Source: an uncultured Marvinbryantia sp.
GTDB lineage: Bacteria > Bacillota > Clostridia > Lachnospirales > Lachnospiraceae
Length of the DNA: 64,000 nt
Assembly: GCF_905201705.1 (NCBI RefSeq)
Contig: NZ_CAJKOX010000006.1
Span: forward strand, 62,001 to 126,000
Reading direction: 5' to 3'
How positions within the stretch are numbered: the first letter of the stretch is position 1; every line of letters begins with the position of its first letter. The notes under the pieces were generated by a model. The model saw only the letters and a program-made list of their open reading frames with translations, made no database searches and had not been told where the DNA came from. Both the position numbers and the translations under genes were made by a program. This document shows, piece after piece, positions 57,071 to 64,000 of this stretch.

Positions 57071-57568
57071 CTACAGATACCGCACGTCCTCCGCACCCCT
57101 GGACAGCCCGGTGATGCCGGTTCTGGCCAGCTCAAGAATCTCATAATCGTTCATCAGTTCAAGGAACGCCTCCAGCTTGCGCTGATCACCCGTCAGCTCG
57201 ATGATCATGGAATCCTTCGCCACGTCTACTACCTTCGCACGGAAGATATCGCAGATGGCATTGATTCCCTGACGGTCCTTCGCCTCCGCGCGCACCTTCA
57301 CCATGATAAGCTCACGGTTGACACTCTCTCCCGCTTTCAGCGTCTTGATATCGACCACGTCGATCAGCTTGGCCAGCTGCTTAACGATCTGGTCGAGAAT
57401 CTGTTCATCTCCATTGACAACTACCGTCATACGGGAATACCGCGGATCCGCCGTTTCTCCCACTGTCAGACTGTCAATATTATAGCCTCTCCGGCTAAAC
57501 AGTCCCGCCACTCGGCTGAGGACACCGGAGGTATTGTCTACCAACATAGATAAAACTCTCTGTTTCAC
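57071..57568 (-). CDS. ilvN: Acetolactate synthase small (regulatory) subunit
   Basis: A 165-residue regulatory subunit that confers valine feedback on IlvB. The N-terminal ACT domain is clear: VLSMLVDNTSGVLSRVAGLFS, followed by RRGYNIDSLTVG. The C-terminal domain (about 80-160) includes KVRAEAKDRQGINAI and a GDQRKLEAFLELM segment. The start is GTG 57568 after AAAGGAG. No catalytic ilvB is adjacent, unlike the usual ilvBN pair. Confidence 0.94.
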   Translation of the reverse strand: MKQRVLSMLVDNTSGVLSRVAGLFSRRGYNIDSLTVGETADPRYSRMTVVVNGDEQILDQIVKQLAKLIDVVDIKTLKAGESVNRELIMVKVRAEAKDRQGINAICDIFRAKVVDVAKDSMIIELTGDQRKLEAFLELMNDYEILELARTGITGLSRGAEDVRYL

Positions 57569-57613
57569 TCTTTCCACTCCTTTGCAAAAACTATGCAGAT
57601 GCACATTTCTTTA

Positions 57614-57642
57614 ATTTTATCAATTATGTATTTTTTTGTCAA
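57614..57642 (-). promoter_or_regulatory. Promoter of ilvN-ilvC
   Basis: On the minus strand, TTGACA (57642-57637), 17 bp, TAAAAT (57619-57614). No T-box or leader peptide is seen in the 45-base leader. Confidence 0.85.
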
Positions 57643-57670
57643 TCCTTTGTGAGCTTATCATGATAAAAAA

Positions 57671-57693
57671 GCAGCGCCTTCATCCGGCACTGC
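57671..57693 (-). terminator. Terminator overlapping the end of the CBS gene
   Basis: GCAGTGCC / GGCGCTGC then TTTTTT on the minus strand; the 5' arm lies in the last codons and the loop holds the stop codon of the CBS gene. Confidence 0.88.
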
Positions 57694-58105
57694 TTTCCGT
57701 TGCTTTCATATAACTTTTGCAGATGTACTGCATGATCTGTCTTCTGGTAACTATTCCGATGAAGGTACGGTTGTCGTCGATTACCGGCACGAAGTTCTGG
57801 TTCATGGAAGTGAGCATCAGATCTTCGATGTTGCACTGCACATTGACCGGCTGGTTATCCCAGCGGCGCTTTACCTCCCGCAGCGGAATGTCCTCCGCCT
57901 CGTAAAGATCCCCCAGACGCATCGTCTTAATGTACCACAGTAAATCTCCCTCTGTCAGTGTTCCTATGTAATGACCGCTCCGGTTGATGACCGGCACGGC
58001 GCTGTAACGATAGTGTTCCATTTTTTCCAACGCCTGACGGAGCGAATAATCTTCATACAAATATGCCACTTCGCTTTTTGGCTTTAAGAAAAATAAGATG
58101 TTCAT
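57680..58105 (-). CDS. CBS-domain protein
   Basis: A 141-residue protein made of a tandem CBS pair (a Bateman module) with no effector domain. CBS1 covers about 12-65 (EKMEHYRYSAVPVINRSGHY), CBS2 about 80-135 (NFVPVIDDNRTFIGIVTRRQ). Such stand-alone modules bind adenine nucleotides and regulate partner proteins. The start at 58105 (MNILFFLKPKSEVAYL) is preferred over a GTG two codons earlier. Transcribed alone from a good promoter. Confidence 0.88.
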   Translation of the reverse strand: MNILFFLKPKSEVAYLYEDYSLRQALEKMEHYRYSAVPVINRSGHYIGTLTEGDLLWYIKTMRLGDLYEAEDIPLREVKRRWDNQPVNVQCNIEDLMLTSMNQNFVPVIDDNRTFIGIVTRRQIMQYICKSYMKATESSAG

Positions 58106-58146
58106 AATCACCCGCCCTATTCTTTTTGATTCCTTTTGATACCTTT

Positions 58147-58175
58147 AGTATACTCCAAAGGCGGGGATGCGTCAA
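58147..58175 (-). promoter_or_regulatory. Promoter of the CBS gene
   Basis: On the minus strand, TTGACG (58175-58170), 17 bp, TATACT (58152-58147). Confidence 0.8.
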
Positions 58176-58254
58176 CGAATCATGTGCAGATTTCACATAT
58201 TTTTAAGATTCTTAACATATTTTTTTACGATTTTTACCATATTCAAACGACATT

Positions 58255-59412
58255 CTACGGAAGTCCTACCTCAGTGCTTGTCGCCGTATCTTGCGAAGCC
58301 GCAGCCTCCTCCGCTTCTTTCAAAACAACTGCATTTTTTCCGGTCAGATTGTAGATGGAGGCAAACTCATCCATATCCCTCGACACAATTCCCTCCAGCG
58401 GATCGTTGATCTGCACGGTACGTTCCTCAAGATTGTAGCCGGAGAGAACAACACAGTGCTCCTGTCTGTACCAGCGATAAACGCGCCCGTTATACTCCAC
58501 ATCCATGCGGGTGAATTCCGGTTCTGCCATATACATGGTCGTCCAGAGGATGACTGGCGTACCGGCGGCAATGTACGCAAAAAGCTCCTCAAAGTCTGTA
58601 TCCGTGATATCGTAGGCCTTGTAGGACACCTCCTGATCGGTAAAAAACGCAAACGCCGTCGCGGCGATCGCCGGCGCAAAACACCCTGCCCCCTCCTCAG
58701 AGAAAGGATCCCCGACATAACCAATCGCCATATTGTCCGTCTCATAGTTATAAATCAGAAAATCGCCTGCAATCGTAAGTTTATCTACATCAAAATTCTC
58801 ATACTGCAGCGCCATCGTGAGAGCCACAGACTCACAGCCTGTCGGCAATTCCGGTCTCTGCAGGATTTCCGGCACCTGCAGATACAGCTGCGTCGGCAGT
58901 TCCGACGTTTCCATCAGATCGAAATCCGTCTTCGCATCCTCCGCATCCGGGATAGCAAAATCCTCTACCGTATATACATCTTCTGAATTTTTGCTGATAG
59001 TACCCTGCTGCTCCTTGCGCTTCTCATAAGCAGCATCGCGGTCGTCCCAGAATTCCCGGTGCTCCTCTGACCGGTGGGACGTTTCTCCGGCATCTTCCGA
59101 AACATTATCCGCTCCGCCGTTCTCCTCGTAGTAGGTCTCTGTCCAATTCTGAAAATCGTCCTGGTTCTCCTCGTAGTAGCTTTCTGTCCAGTTCTGAAAA
59201 TCATCCTGGTTCTCCACCGAAACATCCCCCTGTGTCTGCCCCACAGGCTCTTCTCCGCCTGTCGCCGTCCCATCTTCAGGCTCCTCAGCGATCACTTCTC
59301 CTTCCAGATCATCCCACACAGCAACTTCTTCCCCAAAAACACATGTATTTCCCATACCGGAAACCAGCAGGGCACATGCCAGTATACATGAAATCGCTTT
59401 CTTCTTTTTCAT
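58255..59412 (-). CDS. Secreted C39-like peptidase
   Basis: A 385-residue secreted protein. Signal peptide KAISCILACALLVSGMGN, then an acidic linker with a 15-residue repeat (ENQDDFQNWTESYYE at 67-81, near-copy at 82-96). The C-terminal Peptidase_C39_2 domain (about 175-365) has Cys193 in LPTGCESVAL, His319 in QEHCVVLSGYN and Asp337 in INDPLEG, the expected papain-like triad. The family cuts peptides outside the cell or acts on wall peptides; the substrate is unknown. It lies 12 bases downstream of degV. Confidence 0.87.
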   Translation of the reverse strand: MKKKKAISCILACALLVSGMGNTCVFGEEVAVWDDLEGEVIAEEPEDGTATGGEEPVGQTQGDVSVENQDDFQNWTESYYEENQDDFQNWTETYYEENGGADNVSEDAGETSHRSEEHREFWDDRDAAYEKRKEQQGTISKNSEDVYTVEDFAIPDAEDAKTDFDLMETSELPTQLYLQVPEILQRPELPTGCESVALTMALQYENFDVDKLTIAGDFLIYNYETDNMAIGYVGDPFSEEGAGCFAPAIAATAFAFFTDQEVSYKAYDITDTDFEELFAYIAAGTPVILWTTMYMAEPEFTRMDVEYNGRVYRWYRQEHCVVLSGYNLEERTVQINDPLEGIVSRDMDEFASIYNLTGKNAVVLKEAEEAAASQDTATSTEVGLP

Positions 59413-59424
59413 AAACAGCTCCTT

Positions 59425-60267
59425 TTATTTTACATATACGATGCCGAATGCTCCGGTGCCGATGTGGCTGCCGATCGTCGCGCCAATGCCGCGCAGCTTT
59501 GGGGTTCCAAAGTCCATTCCTTTTTTTCTGAGATACTGAATAAAGTTTACACAATTTTTCTTATCATATGCATAAAGGAAGTACACCGGATAGTCCACGT
59601 CCGGAGCGTCCTCCTCCAGAATATTTGCGATCTGCCGAAACGCGTGCTTCATACCGATCTGCTTTCCGCAAAGCTCCACCTTTCCTTCCTGCGTGATCGC
59701 AACGACCGGCTTTAAATTTACCAGACCGCCGAGTGCCGCCTGCCCCTTCGAGAGCCTGCCTCCCTTATAAAGATACTCCAGTGTATCCAGTCCGGCATAT
59801 ACACGGATACGCGATCTTAAAGCCTCCAGCTCCTCAATAATCGTTTTTGCATCACAGCCCTGCTCCCGCAGAAAAACTGCGCGGTCTACCAGTACACGCA
59901 TACCCAGCGTGGCATTCTTGCTGTCGATGATGTAAATGTTTTCGTATTCTACCATTTCCTTTGCAAGCATGGCACTCTGGACAGTTCCGCTCAGCTCCCC
60001 GGAAACCAGAATCGCGATCACAATATCCTGCGCCGCCTTTGCCACCTCAAAGCAGTTGATAAACATGGTAGGCGAAGGCTGCGACGTCTTTGGAAAATCC
60101 TTTTCCGAAAGCAGCTTCTCAAAAAATTCCTCTTTTGTCAGATCCACGCCGTCCTGAAATTGCTCCTCCCCAAACGATACCGTCATAGGAACACATGTGA
60201 TCTGTCTGCGTGCGATTTCCTGCGCGGAATAATCCGCCGCTGAATCTGTTATAATCCGTATGGTCAT
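59425..60267 (-). CDS. DegV family fatty-acid-binding protein
   Basis: A 280-residue DegV (FakB-like) protein. The N-terminal ITDSAADYS, the loop KTSQPSPTMF and the C-terminal GIGATIGSHIGTGAFGIVYV are family hallmarks. In Firmicutes such proteins hold fatty acids for phosphorylation by FakA. fakA is not in the window. It is probably co-transcribed with the C39-like gene. Confidence 0.93.
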   Translation of the reverse strand: MTIRIITDSAADYSAQEIARRQITCVPMTVSFGEEQFQDGVDLTKEEFFEKLLSEKDFPKTSQPSPTMFINCFEVAKAAQDIVIAILVSGELSGTVQSAMLAKEMVEYENIYIIDSKNATLGMRVLVDRAVFLREQGCDAKTIIEELEALRSRIRVYAGLDTLEYLYKGGRLSKGQAALGGLVNLKPVVAITQEGKVELCGKQIGMKHAFRQIANILEEDAPDVDYPVYFLYAYDKKNCVNFIQYLRKKGMDFGTPKLRGIGATIGSHIGTGAFGIVYVK

Positions 60268-60360
60268 ATTTCTTCCCCTTTATTCTTTCTTATACTATAA
60301 CCTCTTCTCAAGGGCAGATACTGCCACTCAGATTTATTGTAACAAATCCTTAACAGAAAA

Positions 60361-61728
60361 TCAATATTTTCCAGGTGCGCCTTTTGTCTTTGGTGCTGCC
60401 CAAAATACTGTCAGCATCCCAACAAATGCAATAATTGTGCCAAAAATTAACATCAGACGCACATTTAAGTAATCAATTATCAAACCGCCGAGCAGACTTC
60501 CAAAAACGCCGCCAAGCGTGCTGGTGCCCGCCATAATCGCCTGTCCCTTGAAGGTATCCTGCGGCGCCATCACTTCATTTACGTAATATACCGATGATGG
60601 AATGTAGAGCGCAAACGCTCCCATCTGCAGCACCTGCGCCGCATACATCTGCATCATGTTCCCGCAGAACAGATAGACAAGCGATTTCACAAAGAAAAAT
60701 ACTCCGCAGAGCATAACAAGGCGGCTGCTGGAGATGCGCTTTACCAGACGCGAAAACAGGAACATCGTCGGAAGCTCCATCACCGCTGCGATCGCAAGCG
60801 TATTTCCAAGCGCAACAGAATCTCCGCCAAGCGGCGTGATGATCTGGATCAGATAGCTGTTCAACATATTATGATCCAGCATCAGCATCGTCAGCCCGAC
60901 GCTGACAACGCACACATAAGGATAGCGTCTGAGAAAGCTGCCCGGCACCGGCGGTGCCGTTTTCTCCGTATGTGCTCCCCTGCTTATCTGCGCCTTATCC
61001 GATCTGCGTGCCCCTTCTGTATCCCGCGCTCCATCTGTATCCTGCGCTCCGTCTGTACCCTGCGCTCCGTCTGTACCCTGCGCTCCATCTGTACCTCGCA
61101 TTCTGTCTGCATTCCGCGTTCTGTCTGCATTCCGCGTTCTGTCTGCATTCCGCGCTCCCGCATATTTGTCTGCCAGGACAGGCATCCGCTGCAGGACAAT
61201 TATCATAACGGCAAGCAGGATTCCCGCCGCCACCAGAACGACCCTGCTTCCGGTCTGCGCGACCAGCGCGCCGAGAATGCTGGAGCAGACTGCGTACAGC
61301 AGCGAGCCAATGCCTCTGGCAATGCCGAAATCCACGTTGACGCCGCGGTTGATATAATAAATGCTCACAGAATTTACCAGCGGCTGCAGCACCTGCAGAA
61401 GCGCGTTGGTACATACAAAAAGGATCGCAACAGGCCAGAGTATATCCGGCGTAAAATATTGCAGCGCCACCGTAAAAAGCATCAGAGCGGCAAGAAGCGC
61501 CGTCAGCTTATGGATCGTCAGCTTTTGTGAGCGATCCGCTATCCCGGCAAAGGTCGGCTGCAGAATGACGCCGCAGACATTTCCAACAGCAATGCAGACG
61601 CCGATCTGTGCGCTGGTAAAGCCACGCGCCAGAAGATATACGGTGGAAAAGCTATAGACAGCACAAAACAACATCCAGTAGCAGCCCTGCAGTGCGCTGT
61701 ACTGAACCATCAGTTTCTTTTCGTTCAT
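60361..61728 (-). CDS. MFS transporter with repeat-bearing central loop
   Basis: A 455-residue transporter of the MFS_1-like / nucleoside-H+ symporter branch, with two six-helix halves. The first half covers about 8-182 (with ADRSQKLTIHK as the loop 2-3 motif), the second about 268-450. Between them is a cytoplasmic loop made of nine hexapeptide repeats (NADRTR, GTDGAQ, DTDGAR types; residues 194-247). The substrate is unknown. The start follows AAAGGAAAG. Confidence 0.87.
   Translation of the reverse strand: MNEKKLMVQYSALQGCYWMLFCAVYSFSTVYLLARGFTSAQIGVCIAVGNVCGVILQPTFAGIADRSQKLTIHKLTALLAALMLFTVALQYFTPDILWPVAILFVCTNALLQVLQPLVNSVSIYYINRGVNVDFGIARGIGSLLYAVCSSILGALVAQTGSRVVLVAAGILLAVMIIVLQRMPVLADKYAGARNADRTRNADRTRNADRMRGTDGAQGTDGAQGTDGAQDTDGARDTEGARRSDKAQISRGAHTEKTAPPVPGSFLRRYPYVCVVSVGLTMLMLDHNMLNSYLIQIITPLGGDSVALGNTLAIAAVMELPTMFLFSRLVKRISSSRLVMLCGVFFFVKSLVYLFCGNMMQMYAAQVLQMGAFALYIPSSVYYVNEVMAPQDTFKGQAIMAGTSTLGGVFGSLLGGLIIDYLNVRLMLIFGTIIAFVGMLTVFWAAPKTKGAPGKY
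60988..61149 (-). repeat. 18-bp minisatellite in the MFS gene
   Basis: Nine in-frame 18-bp units, grouped by sequence into three NADRTR-type, three GTDGAQ-type and three diverged units. Asp (once Glu) is always the third residue. Confidence 0.88.
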
Positions 61729-61769
61729 AGTATCTTTCCTTTATTTTTCATTTATATCATCCGAAAAAA

Positions 61770-61793
61770 GAATCACCTCTTTCGAGGTGATTC
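61770..61793 (-). terminator. Terminator after the 246-aa secreted protein gene
   Basis: GAATCACCTC / GAGGTGATTC with a 4-base loop and TTTTTT on the minus strand. Confidence 0.92.
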
Positions 61794-61816
61794 CGAAAAA
61801 AGCTTTTTGGATCCCT

Positions 61817-62557
61817 TTATTCCGCTGCCTTTACCGAAGTAATATGCGGGTTTACGCCCTCGTACCAGTACAGGAAGCCCTCCATGTCGATGACGTCTCC
61901 CACCTGCAGCTCCTTCACTGCCTTGTAAACGTCGGTAGTGTTATCACACAGATAAGATTCCACAACAAAGCTGTAGGTCTCACCATTCAGGGAAACGTTG
62001 AAGTACAGATCGTCGCCGTCCTGTCCGGAGCCATCCCAGTTATAAAGGAAAGCCACCTCGTTTCCGTCTGCATCTGTGGACGGCTCCACGGTCATGCCCT
62101 TGAAGGAAACGTACTCGTTCTGATGGTCGATCAGCTCATCCTTGCCAAGCAGATCTGTCACATCCGTCACCGGAGCAACATACTCGCCCTCAAGGATTTC
62201 GAAGGTCGCGTCGATGATCTCCACCTCGCCGGACCACTCAGCTTTATAGCCGGTAACCCTGATCTTTGTGCCGACATTCAGCTTCTCATAATCTTCCTCA
62301 GAGCATGCCATGTCGTACAGGAAGTATGCGCCGTCCTTGTCCTGTGTGTAAACGGTCGCCTTGTCCTCCCACCAGGACTGCTTCGCCTGCACGTAGGTCT
62401 CGATAGTAACCTCGGAATCAAGCTCTGCCGCCACATATTCCTCGTGTGTCATAACGCCCTCGGACTTTACGTCTGTTTCTGCTTCCTCCGCCATAACGCA
62501 GGTTGCGGAAACGGCTGCAAGAGAAAGAGTTAATAAAAATGCTGCAATCTTTTTCAT
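61817..62557 (-). CDS. Secreted protein of unknown function, 246 aa
   Basis: Signal peptide MKKIAAFLLTLSLAAVSATC, cleavable near VMAEE. The mature part looks like two OB-like or BOF-like beta modules. The first is VTIETYVQAKQSWWEDKATV to VTGYKAEWSGEVEIIDATFE; the second is YVSFKGMTVEPSTDADGNEV to DMEGFLYWYEGVNPHI. Both end in a G-x-x-Y/F-WY element followed by an acidic residue. No catalytic motif is visible. Start follows AAAGGAGG. A -10 (TATAAT) with TTGATT upstream is near 62593-62620. Binding of an exported ligand is a guess. Confidence 0.72.
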   Translation of the reverse strand: MKKIAAFLLTLSLAAVSATCVMAEEAETDVKSEGVMTHEEYVAAELDSEVTIETYVQAKQSWWEDKATVYTQDKDGAYFLYDMACSEEDYEKLNVGTKIRVTGYKAEWSGEVEIIDATFEILEGEYVAPVTDVTDLLGKDELIDHQNEYVSFKGMTVEPSTDADGNEVAFLYNWDGSGQDGDDLYFNVSLNGETYSFVVESYLCDNTTDVYKAVKELQVGDVIDMEGFLYWYEGVNPHITSVKAAE

Positions 62558-62691
62558 GATTATCCTCCTTTGGAATCTGTATTCAATCCCTATTATAACC
62601 GAAAATTTTCAGAAATCAATGTCTGGCTGACATTTTTTGTATTTTTGTTTGTATCAGGTATGTTATCCGGGAATCCGATGTCGTACGTGCC

Positions 62692-64000
62692 CTATTTCTT
62701 CTTTACAGCCTTCCAAACGACATACAGCAAAATCAGCACCCACACTGCCGCGAGCGTCGCCAGCAGGATCACCGAGGTGGTCGGCAGCGGTCCAAGGTCT
62801 GCTTTTTTGCCGTCCGAGAGAGTCCCCTGTCCTTCGTCAAGATGATAGAGCGCCGCCACGTCGCTATAGAGCGTCTCGATGTAGGCGTCGTCGACCGTCT
62901 GCTTTCTGCGCGTGGATTTTGCCACGTTTTCGATCATCTGACCGGCTGCGTCACGCAGGGAAGCCGAGCCGTTAAATACCGGCGTCACAAAGGTGTGCTC
63001 CACATTGTCTAAAAGAAGCTTTGACGCCTTGATCTTCACGTCATAATATGTGCTGTTGTCCTCGCCGCATCTTGCGAGATAGTCCTGATACTCCGCACTC
63101 TCCTGCGCCTTTGCGGTGACGGGCACGTAGCCTTCGGTCTGCGCGTAGGCGATCTGCACCTCGTTAGTGAGCAGATACTGCGCAAACAGCCAGGAGGCAA
63201 GCACCTCCTGCGAATCCTCCTTCTGGAAGATGCAAACAGACGGTCCCTGTGAGATCATCTGCGGATTTTCCGTGTCAAACTGCGGGATCGGCATGACCGC
63301 CGTCTCAAATTCTACGAATTTATCCTCGCTGATGTCGGAGAGCGGCGCGTGACTGCCCATCCAGGTCGCGCCCGCCGTGGAGTCGATCGCGAAGATACAC
63401 TGCCCGGCATTGAGGAAATTCGCCGGGTAGCTGGATATCTTGAAGGTGGAAAACGCTCCGCTCTTCACATGCTCCGCGATCGTGTAAAGAAGCTCCTTTG
63501 TGGTATCGTTGAAAATCTGGATCTCTCCGTCCTCAGTGGAATACCCGGCGCCTTTTTGCCGGAGCATCTGGATCATCATATTGTCTGTGGACTTATAGAT
63601 GAAGGGAATCATCACATTCTGTCCGTTGACAGAAAAATTACCGTCCGCATCTTTTTCCAGCGCCGCCTCGGAAACCTCCCAGATAAAATCCCACGTCAGT
63701 GTTTCCGGCAGCTCATAGCCCAGCTTTTCCAGATAAGTCTTGTTTATATAGCACGCCTCTGTGGAACGCATATAAGGAATCGCATAGTAATGCTCTCCCA
63801 CTCGGCACTCCTCCAGAAACTGCGGGATGATCTGTTCCTGCGTCGGCGCATCAAAAAGCACCCCGCTGCCGCCAAGCCCGTAATTTTCATCCGCAAACAA
63901 ATCATCCAGCGGCACCACGCTGTTGCTTCCCGTAAGATACGTAGCGATGTGATCCGGGTAGGTGATGCAGACGTTCGGCGTCGTATTTGTGGAAATATTC
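62692..64000 (-). CDS. ABC-type solute-binding protein, C-terminal part
   Basis: The open frame runs off the right edge of the window, so the N-terminus, including any signal peptide, is missing; about 436 residues are visible. It resembles family 1 (sugar-type) binding proteins: HYYAIPYMRSTEACYINKTY, then LPETLTWDFIWEVSEAAL. Unusually it ends with a membrane helix (SVILLATLAAVWVLILLYVV) and KAVKKK, so it is anchored at the C-terminus, not only by a lipidated N-terminus. Permease genes, if present, lie outside the window. Confidence 0.85.
   Translation of the reverse strand, partial: NISTNTTPNVCITYPDHIATYLTGSNSVVPLDDLFADENYGLGGSGVLFDAPTQEQIIPQFLEECRVGEHYYAIPYMRSTEACYINKTYLEKLGYELPETLTWDFIWEVSEAALEKDADGNFSVNGQNVMIPFIYKSTDNMMIQMLRQKGAGYSTEDGEIQIFNDTTKELLYTIAEHVKSGAFSTFKISSYPANFLNAGQCIFAIDSTAGATWMGSHAPLSDISEDKFVEFETAVMPIPQFDTENPQMISQGPSVCIFQKEDSQEVLASWLFAQYLLTNEVQIAYAQTEGYVPVTAKAQESAEYQDYLARCGEDNSTYYDVKIKASKLLLDNVEHTFVTPVFNGSASLRDAAGQMIENVAKSTRRKQTVDDAYIETLYSDVAALYHLDEGQGTLSDGKKADLGPLPTTSVILLATLAAVWVLILLYVVWKAVKKK

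Overview
The window reads as chromosome of a Gram-positive member of the Clostridia, most likely Lachnospiraceae. This is inferred from content: RemA, a Gly/Cys-rich HCB-type protein, SpoIID/LytB and SleB-type hydrolases, T-box leaders in front of pheST and leuA, 6S RNA, SmpB/tmRNA/RNase R together, and AGGAGG ribosome sites throughout. There are no rRNA genes, prophage, IS elements or CRISPR arrays. Most genes lie on the minus strand in short operons closed by clear Rho-independent terminators.

Layout. 1-3.2 kb: S8 protease, HCB-type peptide, a hidden 55-aa gene and two uncharacterised small proteins. 3.2-9.2 kb: housekeeping operon yicC-remA-gmk-rpoZ-DUF308-rimO-pgsA-cinA, divergent from rqcH. 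11.2-19.4 kb: translation rescue and glycolysis (tmRNA, smpB, rnr, secG, eno, gpmI), then hom. 19.5-26.3 kb: small accessory genes, including a 43-aa membrane peptide, an HTH/membrane-protein pair with a repeated operator motif, a TetR regulator, a radical SAM enzyme facing a relative that has lost its cluster motif, an SRAP protein, a DUF1653 protein with internal repeats and a low-molecular-weight phosphatase. 26.4-34.4 kb: pckA, a compact candidate type I toxin-antitoxin locus, queA, a histidine phosphatase, and pheST behind a T-box. 34.5-43.7 kb: YihY, an Fe3+-type ABC importer, SpoIID/LytB protein, galM behind 6S RNA, and citrate synthase. 43.8-58.1 kb: amino-acid synthesis (thrC, leuA with T-box, leuCD, ilvC, ilvN) mixed with fructokinase, a cortex-lytic-type hydrolase, tRNA-Pro, a repeat-rich surface protein, a frameshifted penicillin-recognising hydrolase and a CBS protein. 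58.2-64 kb: secreted C39-like protein, DegV, an MFS transporter with a hexapeptide minisatellite, a secreted protein of unknown function and the C-terminal part of a solute-binding protein cut by the window edge.

How genes work together. thrC and hom serve threonine synthesis; leuA, leuCD, ilvC and ilvN serve branched-chain synthesis, although ilvB, ilvD and leuB are absent here. Citrate synthase and pckA sit at the oxaloacetate node, and their upstream regions share a 24-bp element in the same orientation. SmpB, tmRNA, RNase R and RqcH cover both known bacterial ribosome-rescue routes.

The strongest candidate for an undescribed system is at 28.27-28.56 kb. A 28-aa membrane peptide gene and a short RNA with a near-consensus promoter converge on one shared terminator. 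A 32-bp direct repeat makes the RNA complementary to the peptide's start region, and a 6-bp stem sequesters its ribosome site. This is the architecture of the Fst/par type I toxin-antitoxin family of enterococcal plasmids. Second is the radical SAM enzyme paired with its cluster-less relative across a 50-bp dyad.
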